From Candidatus Kappaea frigidicola (lineage in GTDB: Bacteria; Omnitrophota; Gorgyraeia; JAGLLT01), in contig JAVCCI010000014.1 in assembly GCA_030765555.1 (NCBI GenBank), forward strand, positions 1-18,902: a stretch of DNA of 18,902 nucleotides, given 5' to 3'. A program made the translations under genes and the position numbers. This document shows, one piece after another, positions 1 to 6,991 of this stretch. The notes under the pieces were generated by a model, which was given only the letters and a program-made list of their open reading frames with translations, was not told the origin of the DNA and did not search any database. How positions within the stretch are numbered: position 1 is the first letter of the stretch; every line of letters begins with the position of its first letter.

Positions 1-6
1 GCATAA

Positions 7-1099
7 TTATCTTCTCTTTTTTAAGAAAGCTTCGATAAACATATCTATATCACCGTCTAAAACTGCTGCTGTATTACCGCTTTCTGTATTCGTACGATGG
101 TCTTTAATCATATTATATGGATGTAAAACGTACGACCTTATTTGTGAGCCCCAGGCAATTTCAGTCTTGCCGCTATAGTGTTTTGCTAATTTCTGTTCTT
201 GCTTTTCTTTCTCTAATTCGTACAATTTAGCTTTTAATATTTTAAGAGCTGTGGCTTTATTCTGATGCTGCGACCGTTCATTTTGGCATTGAACTATTAT
301 ATTACTTGGCATATGTGTAATCCTCACAGCAGAGTCAGTCACATTTACATGTTGTCCACCAGCCCCCGATGACCTATAAGTATCAATCCTTAAATCACTC
401 GGATTTATTTCTATATCAATTTCCTCCGTTATTTCAGGAATAACATCAACCGAAGCAAAAGATGTGTGTCTTCTCTTATTTGAATCGAACGGAGAAATTC
501 TAACCAATCTATGAACTCCTCTTTCTGCTTTCAAATAACCATAAACATACTCTCCCTTAAATATCAATGTAACACTTTTAATACCAGCTTCTTCACCTGG
601 CTGCAGATCTACTGTCTGGCAAGTATACCCCTTATTTTCTGCCCAACGCATATACATTCTTAAAAGCATTTGAACCCAATCACAAGATTCAGTGCCTCCG
701 GCACCAGCATGTATACTGACAATCGCATTGTTCTTATCATGCTCACCACCTAATAAGCGAGCCATCTCCAATTTAGTGAAAGAAACCTGCAATTTATCAA
801 TATCGTTCTTAAGCTGCTTTATGCTATCAGAATCTACTTCAGCAGTTATTTTCAGCAACTCCTCTAAATCAATGAGTTCATTATTCATATCATGCCAAAG
901 ACCAACAATATTTTTAAAACCTTTTAATTCTTTAGAAGCCCCTTGAGCTTTATCCATATTACTCCAGAAATCAGGATTAGCCATAGCGCTTTGCAATTCT
1001 TCAATCTTTTTTTCTTTAGCGCTTAGGTCAAAGATACCCCCTTGCCTCTTTAAGGCGCTTGGCTATATCAGCTATTTTTTCCTTAAGGTCTTCATTCAT
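7..1099 (-). CDS. prfB: Peptide chain release factor 2 (RF2), with programmed +1 frameshift
   Basis: RF2 ends translation at UGA and UAA codons and triggers peptide release on the ribosome. The sequence shows the GGQ motif (in SGAGGQHVNVTDSA) and the RF2-specific SPF tripeptide (RISPFDSNKRR). The gene is in two frames: an ATG at 1099 opens a 23-codon leader ending in an in-frame TGA (1028-1030), and the rest follows in the +1 frame. The 103-nt offset to the TTG codon at 996 equals 34 codons plus one base, which confirms the shift. The joined product is 363 residues, normal for RF2. A simple ORF call would lose the N-terminus. The ATG lies 4 nt after the pyk stop, so the genes are probably co-transcribed; no strong ribosome binding site is visible. 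Just past the stop, an ATG at positions 4-2 may begin a next gene outside the window. Identity is essentially certain. Confidence 0.97.
1028..1042 (-). other. prfB programmed +1 frameshift site
   Basis: On the minus strand this reads AGGGGG-TAT-CTT-TGA, followed by C. The AGGGGG run is an internal Shine-Dalgarno-like stimulator three bases before the slippery CTT codon, and TGA is the in-frame stop recognised by RF2 itself. When RF2 is scarce the ribosome slips from CTT to TTT and reads GAC next, giving full-length RF2. As far as I recall, the heptamer and stimulator match the classical E. coli site base for base. This is direct evidence that the gene is autoregulated and that UGA is a stop codon in this organism. 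Confidence 0.96.
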
Positions 1100-1103
1100 T
1101 ATC

Positions 1104-2519
1104 TTAAACTCTAAAAACTTCAAAAGAACCGAATTTTTTCCCTTTAGTGTTGATGGCTTTTGTAAACAACACTAATTTTGACTTATTAATAATTTTATTC
1201 TTTAATAATATTTTAAAAATATCCTGGGGTTCCTTAATTTTTTTCTTTATTAGAATAGGTGTCGTTCCCCAATATAGAAGAAGTTTATAAATAGCTTTTT
1301 TATTTTCCGTAACAGCCACTATGGGGTCATAAGGTCTAAATTTAGCCACCATTTCGGCTGTGAGGCCTGAGCGTGTATAAATAATTATAGCATCCAAATC
1401 AATTAATTGAGCAAAGCTTCTAACACTATAAGCCACAGCTTCTGAGACATGGCTCCCAGGGCATATTTCCCTTCTATTAAGCAGTTTATTGTAATCCAGG
1501 CACCTTTCAGTATTTACAATTATTTTATGCATAAAGCTTACGGCTCCAGCTGGATACTTACCCATAGCAGTCTCACCAGAAAGCATAGCTAGATCAGTTC
1601 CATCAATTATAGCATTAGCTACATCGGTAACTTCTGCTCTTGTGGGTCTTTTATTGTGAGTCATAGAATCAAGCATTTGCGTAGCCGTAATAACCGGCTT
1701 ACCCCGTTGATTGCATTTATGAATAATTTCTTTTTGAAGTATGGGAACTTTTTCAAGAGGCATACTAACTCCCAAATCGCCCCTTGCCACAATAATGCCG
1801 TCTGAGGCATCAATAATCTTATCTATATTCTCCAGGCCCTTGGGGTCTTCTATTTTTGCAATAACTGGAATATTTCTTTTTTTTCGTTTCATAATTTTCT
1901 TAACTGTAATAATATCTTCTGCAGATCTCACAAACGACTGAGCCACATAATCAACACCCATATTTAAACCAAACTCAAGGTCTTTCTTATCTTTTTGAGA
2001 TATACCAGGAAATTTAAAGTTTGCTTTAGGAACATTAATCCCCTTGTTGGACATTAGTAAGTCTCCAGAAATAACCTGGACTTTGGCACAAGTTTTTTTA
2101 ACTTCTTTTACTTTCAAGGAAATATTACCGTCATCTATAAATATTTCATATCCCTTTTTTAAATATTTCTCAAATCCTTTATAAGAAACCGTAATCAGAT
2201 TCTCGCAACCTACTTTATGAAATGAAGATATTTCAAGTATTTGCCGTGGCATCAACTTAATGGGTGTATTGTTTTCAAAATTACCTACACGAATACGATG
2301 ACCTTCTAGATCCTGTAAAACACCTATTGGTTTCTTTAATTTTTCAGAAGCTTCTCTGACCATCTTAAACATTTTTTTATGTTGCTTATAGTCACCATGC
2401 GAAAAATTAAGTCGAGCTATATTCATGCCAGCTTCAATTAGCTGCTCAATTTTAACTTTACTGGCTACAGCTGGCCCTAAAGTACAAATTATTTTAGTTT
2501 TTCTTCTATAACTACCCAT
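1104..2519 (-). CDS. pyk: Pyruvate kinase
   Basis: Pyruvate kinase catalyses the last step of glycolysis, phosphoenolpyruvate plus ADP to pyruvate plus ATP, in the cytosol. Visible motifs are the N-terminal TKIICTLGPA, MNIARLNFSHG, the signature IAKIEDP with the catalytic lysine, VARGDLGVSMP, ITATQMLDSM and RPTRAEVTDVANAIIDGTD, followed by a C-terminal allosteric-type domain. At about 471 residues the length is typical. I prefer the ATG at 2519 over the in-frame GTG at 2531, because an AAGGGTGG ribosome binding sequence lies at a proper distance from the ATG and abuts the GTG. The gene has its own promoter about 100 nt upstream, with a hairpin at the predicted mRNA start, and is followed 4 nt later by prfB. 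Whether the enzyme is allosterically controlled cannot be told from this sequence. Confidence 0.96.
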   Translation of the reverse strand: MGSYRRKTKIICTLGPAVASKVKIEQLIEAGMNIARLNFSHGDYKQHKKMFKMVREASEKLKKPIGVLQDLEGHRIRVGNFENNTPIKLMPRQILEISSFHKVGCENLITVSYKGFEKYLKKGYEIFIDDGNISLKVKEVKKTCAKVQVISGDLLMSNKGINVPKANFKFPGISQKDKKDLEFGLNMGVDYVAQSFVRSAEDIITVKKIMKRKKRNIPVIAKIEDPKGLENIDKIIDASDGIIVARGDLGVSMPLEKVPILQKEIIHKCNQRGKPVITATQMLDSMTHNKRPTRAEVTDVANAIIDGTDLAMLSGETAMGKYPAGAVSFMHKIIVNTERCLDYNKLLNRREICPGSHVSEAVAYSVRSFAQLIDLDAIIIYTRSGLTAEMVAKFRPYDPIVAVTENKKAIYKLLLYWGTTPILIKKKIKEPQDIFKILLKNKIINKSKLVLFTKAINTKGKKFGSFEVFRV

Positions 2520-2577
2520 CAGTATTTCCACCCTTAATAGCGTAATAGTCTTTTTTTAAATAAAAAACTCAAGCTAA

Positions 2578-2619
2578 GAGCGTTGATTAAAACAATATTT
2601 AAACGTAAAACCAACGCTC
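2578..2619 (-). promoter_or_regulatory. 5'-terminal hairpin in the pyk leader
   Basis: A perfect 8-bp inverted repeat, GAGCGTTG at 2578-2585 and CAACGCTC at 2612-2619, with two further pairs after one mismatch. It starts at the predicted pyk transcription start (about 2618), so it would form the very 5' end of the pyk mRNA. A run of six T (minus strand) follows about 9 nt after the stem, so it could act as a weak terminator of the upstream operon, an attenuator, or an mRNA-stabilising cap. The role is inferred; only the repeat is seen. Confidence 0.5.
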
Positions 2620-2624
2620 ATAAA

Positions 2625-2653
2625 ATTATAGCATTTTATAAATTTATATTCAA
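2625..2653 (-). promoter_or_regulatory. Promoter of pyk (-prfB)
   Basis: Minus-strand TTGAAT (-35, 2648-2653), 17-bp spacer, and a perfect TATAAT (-10, 2625-2630). It sits just after the stop codon of the PC4-like gene and about 105 bp before the chosen pyk start. Confidence 0.65.
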
Positions 2654-2672
2654 AATTGAATACATCTGCTTC

Positions 2673-2906
2673 TTACATTAATTCGATAGCTTTGTTAATC
2701 ATCGGTAAGACGCTTTCAACCTCTTCTTTGGTCAAGCGGCCTAATTTTGAATATTGCCATTCATTATCAGTATTTTTGAACTCTCTGGCTACTTGAAGCT
2801 TAGGATCTGCATTGTTATAAGAGTATACCCCAATTACAAGCTTAGTATTGCCAAATTCTTTCGAATCCTTAAATACCTCTTTGTCTAATTCCTTATCGTA
2901 TGGCAT
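2673..2906 (-). CDS. Small PC4-like (YdbC-type) protein, putative ssDNA binder
   Basis: A 77-residue protein with no signal peptide or membrane segment. The core KLVIGVYSYNNADPKLQVA, then a charged stretch, W, SKLGRLTKEEVESVLPMI and a C-terminal helix matches the four-strands-plus-helix pattern of bacterial PC4/YdbC-type proteins, which bind single-stranded nucleic acid as dimers. The similarity is by eye and could be wrong; a plain 'hypothetical protein' is the fallback. The start is well supported by a strong AAGGAGATG ribosome binding site just upstream. It begins 15 nt after the stop of the exonuclease-WYL gene and ends the helicase-nuclease cluster. If it does bind ssDNA, it fits beside a helicase and an exonuclease. 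Confidence 0.5.
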   Translation of the reverse strand: MPYDKELDKEVFKDSKEFGNTKLVIGVYSYNNADPKLQVAREFKNTDNEWQYSKLGRLTKEEVESVLPMINKAIELM

Positions 2907-2921
2907 ATTACATCTCCTTTC

Positions 2922-3725
2922 CTATGTTTGTTTTTCTTCTTTTAAGAGCAAACCTTCTTTTATATTATATATAGTATCACAAATCTTTATAGATTCTATT
3001 TTATTTATATTAAAAGTTCTTAAAGACTTTTTATAATCACAAAAAGCAATTAATTTCTCAGATTCAATAGAATAAACATCAATTACTCTTTTTAAACTCT
3101 TAGACTGTTTATAAGATTTATAAACTATCTCTACTTTTCTCTTTAAAGCAAAAGCTTCTTTTAGCTTTTCCTTAATATCATGCCTTTTATGCCAGTATAC
3201 AGTAATTTTTTCCAAAGTTCCATATTTTTTACAAATTAAATGTCCGTGTGTATTTCCATATTCATAGAGGTCTTTAGTTAATTTTACATCTTGGCGACAA
3301 TATTCTATAAGCTCATCTAGGCGTCCATCTCGAAAAAATTCCACTGCCATGAGGCCATCAGCCGTTTTTTTTGTCCCCAAAGTCCCTTCAGCCAAATAAT
3401 CTAGCTTGAATCTTTTACCACAACTGTACATCACTTCATACATTATATCCAGAAGAGGCAAATTCTGTAAACTTTCTTTAGAATATTTTTGTAAAACCGG
3501 CAAATCAAAGCCTTTTATGTTAAAACCTACAATTAAATCTGCTTCTTTCAATAGGCTTATAAATTCTTTTATATTTCCCTCATCATAAACTCTATAAGAG
3601 TTATCTTTATATAAATAAGCCACCATAATTGATAGCCTTAGTCCTCCATGAGCTCTAGCGCCAACATCACTAAAAGTGTTTCTGGTTTCTATATCAAAAA
3701 CGATTATATTATCTTTTTTTATCAT
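2922..3725 (-). CDS. DEDDy 3'-5' exonuclease fused to a WYL-like domain
   Basis: A 267-residue, probably cytosolic protein. The first ~165 residues are an RNase H-fold DEDD exonuclease: ExoI with D11 and E13 (VFDIET), ExoII (GFNIKGFDLPVL, with D74), a further acidic D93, and ExoIII of the Y-x3-D type (YCRQD, Y142 and D146). It resembles the YprB-like RNase H-like family. From about residue 189 a second domain follows, KRKVEIVYKS, then R213-V-I-D, then LIAFCDYKKSLRTFNINKI, which has the layout of a WYL domain, a ligand- or nucleic-acid-sensing module common in defence and DNA-damage regulators. The W-Y-L tripeptide itself is not kept. The gene starts 10 nt after the DUF167 gene and 15 nt before the PC4-like gene. 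The exonuclease call is secure; the WYL call is moderate; the substrate (DNA or RNA) is unknown. Confidence 0.82.
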   Translation of the reverse strand: MIKKDNIIVFDIETRNTFSDVGARAHGGLRLSIMVAYLYKDNSYRVYDEGNIKEFISLLKEADLIVGFNIKGFDLPVLQKYSKESLQNLPLLDIMYEVMYSCGKRFKLDYLAEGTLGTKKTADGLMAVEFFRDGRLDELIEYCRQDVKLTKDLYEYGNTHGHLICKKYGTLEKITVYWHKRHDIKEKLKEAFALKRKVEIVYKSYKQSKSLKRVIDVYSIESEKLIAFCDYKKSLRTFNINKIESIKICDTIYNIKEGLLLKEEKQT

Positions 3726-3735
3726 ATTCTACCAA

Positions 3736-3963
3736 TCACCTAATATTATCTTTAACTATCACTACTTTTCTATTGGATTTCTCACCCTTGATAATCTCTA
3801 CAGCTGATTTGCTTACATTGAAATGTTGGGCTAATAATTTTACAACTTGCTTATTAGCTTTACCTTTTTCACGTTGAGCCGTAACGTAAACCTTGAAAAC
3901 ATCGGCCTCTTCTTTAACTGCGTTTTTTGAAGCATTTGCGATAACTTTTATTTCTATTTCCAT
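3736..3963 (-). CDS. DUF167 (YggU) family protein
   Basis: A 75-residue basic protein. The family signature is clear: VIANASKNAV near the N-terminus, YVTAQREKGKANKQVVKLLAQHF in the middle, then VEIIKGEKSNRKVVIV. The DUF167/YggU family is widespread in bacteria, archaea and eukaryotes, and its function is not settled. The usual signature G-x-x-S-R-x-K is read here as GEKSNRK. The ATG is 5 nt after the stop of the helicase-nuclease gene and the stop is 10 nt before the exonuclease ATG, so it is co-transcribed with both. Confidence 0.88.
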   Translation of the reverse strand: MEIEIKVIANASKNAVKEEADVFKVYVTAQREKGKANKQVVKLLAQHFNVSKSAVEIIKGEKSNRKVVIVKDNIR

Positions 3964-3968
3964 TTTTT

Positions 3969-6881
3969 CTACTTAAGTGTGCGTGGACATATCTGTTTAT
4001 AAGGACAATATTGACAAGCCATATATGTTGGTTTGGCTTTGTAATTCTGCTGCCTTAAACCAGCTGAAACTTCATTAATCATTAATTTTACTTTATCAAT
4101 ATCATCTTCTTTTTTTACAGCACTCCCTACTAATCCAGATTCTAAGAAATGGAGTTCAATCTTATCGGGAAGGCGACCTTTTTTTTCTTTATATGCCAAG
4201 GCATAAAGATTCATTTGAATGCTCTCTTTAGCCCGCTTATCAGCTTTCTTCTGATCAGTTATATTTGAAGATTTGTAATCAATTATAATTGCTTCTTTCT
4301 TATCTTCGTCCAAACGATCAAATCTACCCGATATTCGACTATCATTCATTACAAATTTGAATGATTCCTCTAAAAAACTCGGTAATTTATTTACGCCTTC
4401 TTCTCTTTTATAAAAATTTTCTATCGTTTTGCGTCCTGTTTGAAACCTTTCGATTTCATGCTCTTTTGTCAGATATCCCTCATTAACCCATATATTTTCG
4501 TAATAATCCAAAATTTCATTTAAGCTTATTTTTTTATTATTCATTTTATAGCGAAAATATTCAGCCACAACTTCATGTAATATTTTACCGTAAATTATAC
4601 TATGATGCTGCAATATGGGCACTCGAAGAACATGAATATATCTATATTTTAATGGACAGGTTAAATAATCATCAATTTTGTATGCTGTGAGATCAATCAG
4701 TTTCTCTTGTATGCTTTTTGATTTAAACTCAGGCTCTTGAGCTTTAGGAGTGTGTCTTTTTATAGCTTCTAAAGCACTGGACTTAAAGGGCTCAATGTCA
4801 GCTTGCGGTAAATCCAAGGCTTCTAAAATGAAAACAGAAATTTTTCTTTGTCTTTTGCCGCCATAATCTCTGGCGCTAGTTAAATAGAGTTCTTCTTTGG
4901 CTCTAGTCATGGCCACATAAAATAGTCTTCTTTCTTCTTGCAGAAAAAAGTCTCCAGCTGGAAGAATATCCTTAACTAATTCATCAGGTAGCGCCAGAGC
5001 CTCTCTTCTTTTGGGCCAAGGAAATTTTCCCTTAATGAGACTCACCATAAAAACTACCCTGAACTCCAAGCCCTTAGCCTTATGGACTGTTAACACATTA
5101 ACAGCCTCTATATCCAAATCAGCTTCTACTACTGCAGGGTCATCACCACTAGCAATTAACATCTCCAGATGTTTTATGAAAGTAAATACTCTATCTTTAT
5201 CAGTTAGGGAGCTAAATTCTTTCACGATTTCAAAGAATCTGGCTAAATTTTTTATTTTAGCTTCGCTCACTCTATCTTCTATAGATGTAAGCTTTTTTAA
5301 ATAACCCGTTTCTGTTAAAAACATGTAAAGTATATTACCACTAACCAAATCCCTAGAAGCTTCAACGTAGTGTTCTATATCGGTAATTAAGCGCTTTATT
5401 TTTTTAAGTTCATCTTCTGGAATCTCGGATAACTCCGCAACTGTATCTATCATTTTAAAAACTTCATAAAGAGTTATATTTCTTCTGCTAGCCAGACTAT
5501 TGCACAAACTCAAAATCACCATATCAAGATTATATATTTCAGAGCTTGCTAAATAGAAAAGACTAACCGAATCTTTAATATCTGCAATAATTTTTAAAAA
5601 AGAAATAGCTAAGCGTATTTCTTGTCTGGAGTATAAACCCTGATTACCGGTAAAACGCCAAGGAATTAAAAGCATATTAAGTGCTTGCAGAAATGGCTCA
5701 GCATCGTTATTTGAACGTACCAAAATAGCGATGTCATCGTATGAAATATTTTCATCGCCCTCAACCTTGCTCTTAATCATTTTTGCTACCTCATCAGCTT
5801 CATGCGATATCGTATCATAATGAAGATGTTCAGGCTGTTTTTTCCCCTTTGTAAGCGCTATAAGTTTTTTATTAACATCTGCCTTGATTTCTAAACGATC
5901 AGGATTATTATGGCTAACAAGCATATAGGATGCATCAAGTATAGCCTGCGAAGATCTGTAATTATTGACCAAAATAACTTTTTTAGATTTTTTATATGTT
6001 TTTAAAAAACCTAATACATTACTAATTGCTGCTCCTCTAAATTTATATATGGATTGATCATCATCAGCGGAAACTGTTATATTTTTATGCTCGGAAGCTA
6101 AGAGCTTAATAAGTTCAAATTGAGCATAATTTGTATCTTGAAATTCATCAACTAGAATATATTTAAATCTTTTTTGATATTCCCGCAAAATCGAAGGATG
6201 CTCTCTAAAAAGCTGCAAGGTCAAATAAAACTGATCTCCAAAATCTATCATACCTCGCTGGGCTTTTAATTCTTGATATTTCTGATAACAAAGAGCTATT
6301 TCCATTTCTTTTTTTGCTCTCTCACATAGCTCCATATCCTTTGCATTCCTTGAGGCCTGTTTTTCTAAGTCTTTAGCAAGTTCTAGATACTCTTGAGGAG
6401 ATACGTCTTCATCACGAGCACGTGAAAACAAGGTTACTAAAGCTTTTATAAAACTATTAGGATTACCTAGTGGGCGATAATAATCCATGGGAAATTCAAA
6501 TAAATGCTCTTTAATAAAGACAGCTTGTTCTGGAGCTGTTAAAACTTTAAAATTAGTATCCAAACCTAATTCTATAGCTTTTTCACTTAATATTCTTTCA
6601 CCGAAAGCATGAAAAGTACTTACCCAAATATCAGCATAGCCATAGGGGATTAAAATGTCTGCCCTCTCCTCCATTTCTGCCGCTGCTTTCTCTGTAAAAG
6701 TCAAAGCTAATATTTCATGGGGTTCTGCTTTTTTTGAAGCAATAAGGTAGGCAATTCTCTTAGTAATAACCCTGGTTTTACCCGTTCCAGCACCAGCAAT
6801 AATCAACAAAGGTCCTTTTTCATGTATTACAGCTTCTTTTTGCTGGGGATTAAGATCTTTTAAGAGTTCAAGTTCTTTCAT
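3969..6881 (-). CDS. UvrD-like superfamily 1 helicase fused to a RecB/Cas4-type Fe-S nuclease
   Basis: A 970-residue ATP-dependent helicase-nuclease. Helicase motifs in order: Walker A GAGTGKT (residues 30-36), TFTEKAA (Ia), VDEFQDTN (motif II, D245-E246), ADDDQSIYKFRGA (motif III, 272-284), NNYRS (IV), VHKAKGLEF (V) and FYVAMTRAKEELYL (VI). The last quarter is a PD-(D/E)XK nuclease: GRFDRLD, IIIDYKSS and the downstream Q-x-N-L-Y, flanked by a cysteine in DYLTCPLKYRYI and a C-terminal CQYCPYKQIC, the four-cysteine 4Fe-4S arrangement known from AddB, AdnB-type and Cas4 nucleases. Single-chain proteins of this layout probably process double-strand DNA ends like RecBCD/AddAB/AdnAB. The gene is first in the four-gene cluster and has its own promoter. 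The start codon lacks a strong ribosome binding site. No Chi-recognition partner subunit is visible nearby. Confidence 0.93.
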   Translation of the reverse strand: MKELELLKDLNPQQKEAVIHEKGPLLIIAGAGTGKTRVITKRIAYLIASKKAEPHEILALTFTEKAAAEMEERADILIPYGYADIWVSTFHAFGERILSEKAIELGLDTNFKVLTAPEQAVFIKEHLFEFPMDYYRPLGNPNSFIKALVTLFSRARDEDVSPQEYLELAKDLEKQASRNAKDMELCERAKKEMEIALCYQKYQELKAQRGMIDFGDQFYLTLQLFREHPSILREYQKRFKYILVDEFQDTNYAQFELIKLLASEHKNITVSADDDQSIYKFRGAAISNVLGFLKTYKKSKKVILVNNYRSSQAILDASYMLVSHNNPDRLEIKADVNKKLIALTKGKKQPEHLHYDTISHEADEVAKMIKSKVEGDENISYDDIAILVRSNNDAEPFLQALNMLLIPWRFTGNQGLYSRQEIRLAISFLKIIADIKDSVSLFYLASSEIYNLDMVILSLCNSLASRRNITLYEVFKMIDTVAELSEIPEDELKKIKRLITDIEHYVEASRDLVSGNILYMFLTETGYLKKLTSIEDRVSEAKIKNLARFFEIVKEFSSLTDKDRVFTFIKHLEMLIASGDDPAVVEADLDIEAVNVLTVHKAKGLEFRVVFMVSLIKGKFPWPKRREALALPDELVKDILPAGDFFLQEERRLFYVAMTRAKEELYLTSARDYGGKRQRKISVFILEALDLPQADIEPFKSSALEAIKRHTPKAQEPEFKSKSIQEKLIDLTAYKIDDYLTCPLKYRYIHVLRVPILQHHSIIYGKILHEVVAEYFRYKMNNKKISLNEILDYYENIWVNEGYLTKEHEIERFQTGRKTIENFYKREEGVNKLPSFLEESFKFVMNDSRISGRFDRLDEDKKEAIIIDYKSSNITDQKKADKRAKESIQMNLYALAYKEKKGRLPDKIELHFLESGLVGSAVKKEDDIDKVKLMINEVSAGLRQQNYKAKPTYMACQYCPYKQICPRTLK

Positions 6882-6945
6882 AATATCATTCTAAAAAGGT
6901 TTTTGGCAAGCGCACGTTAAACTAATAAATATATAGTATTTATAC

Positions 6946-6974
6946 ATCATATAGCTGCACCTTCTTTTTTGCAA
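6946..6974 (-). promoter_or_regulatory. Promoter of the helicase-nuclease cluster
   Basis: Minus-strand TTGCAA (-35, 6969-6974), 17-bp spacer, TATGAT (-10, 6946-6951). It lies in the 110-bp gap between uvrC and the helicase gene, giving a leader of about 58 nt. I see no SOS-box-like palindrome and no clear terminator for uvrC in the same gap, so read-through from uvrC is possible. Confidence 0.55.
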
Positions 6975-6991
6975 GTAATTTAGGAGGAAAG

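Noticed and set aside
692..946. Plus-strand ORF of 84 codons opposite prfB
   Set aside because: Shadow of the prfB coding frame; no ribosome binding site and cysteine/serine-rich noise-like sequence. The same holds for the other plus-strand ORFs inside pyk, the helicase gene, lptE, the PilZ gene, the DOMON-like gene and leuS.
6882..6991. Rho-independent terminator after uvrC or SOS box before the helicase gene
   Set aside because: I found no GC stem with a T-run and no LexA-type palindrome; only a promoter can be supported.
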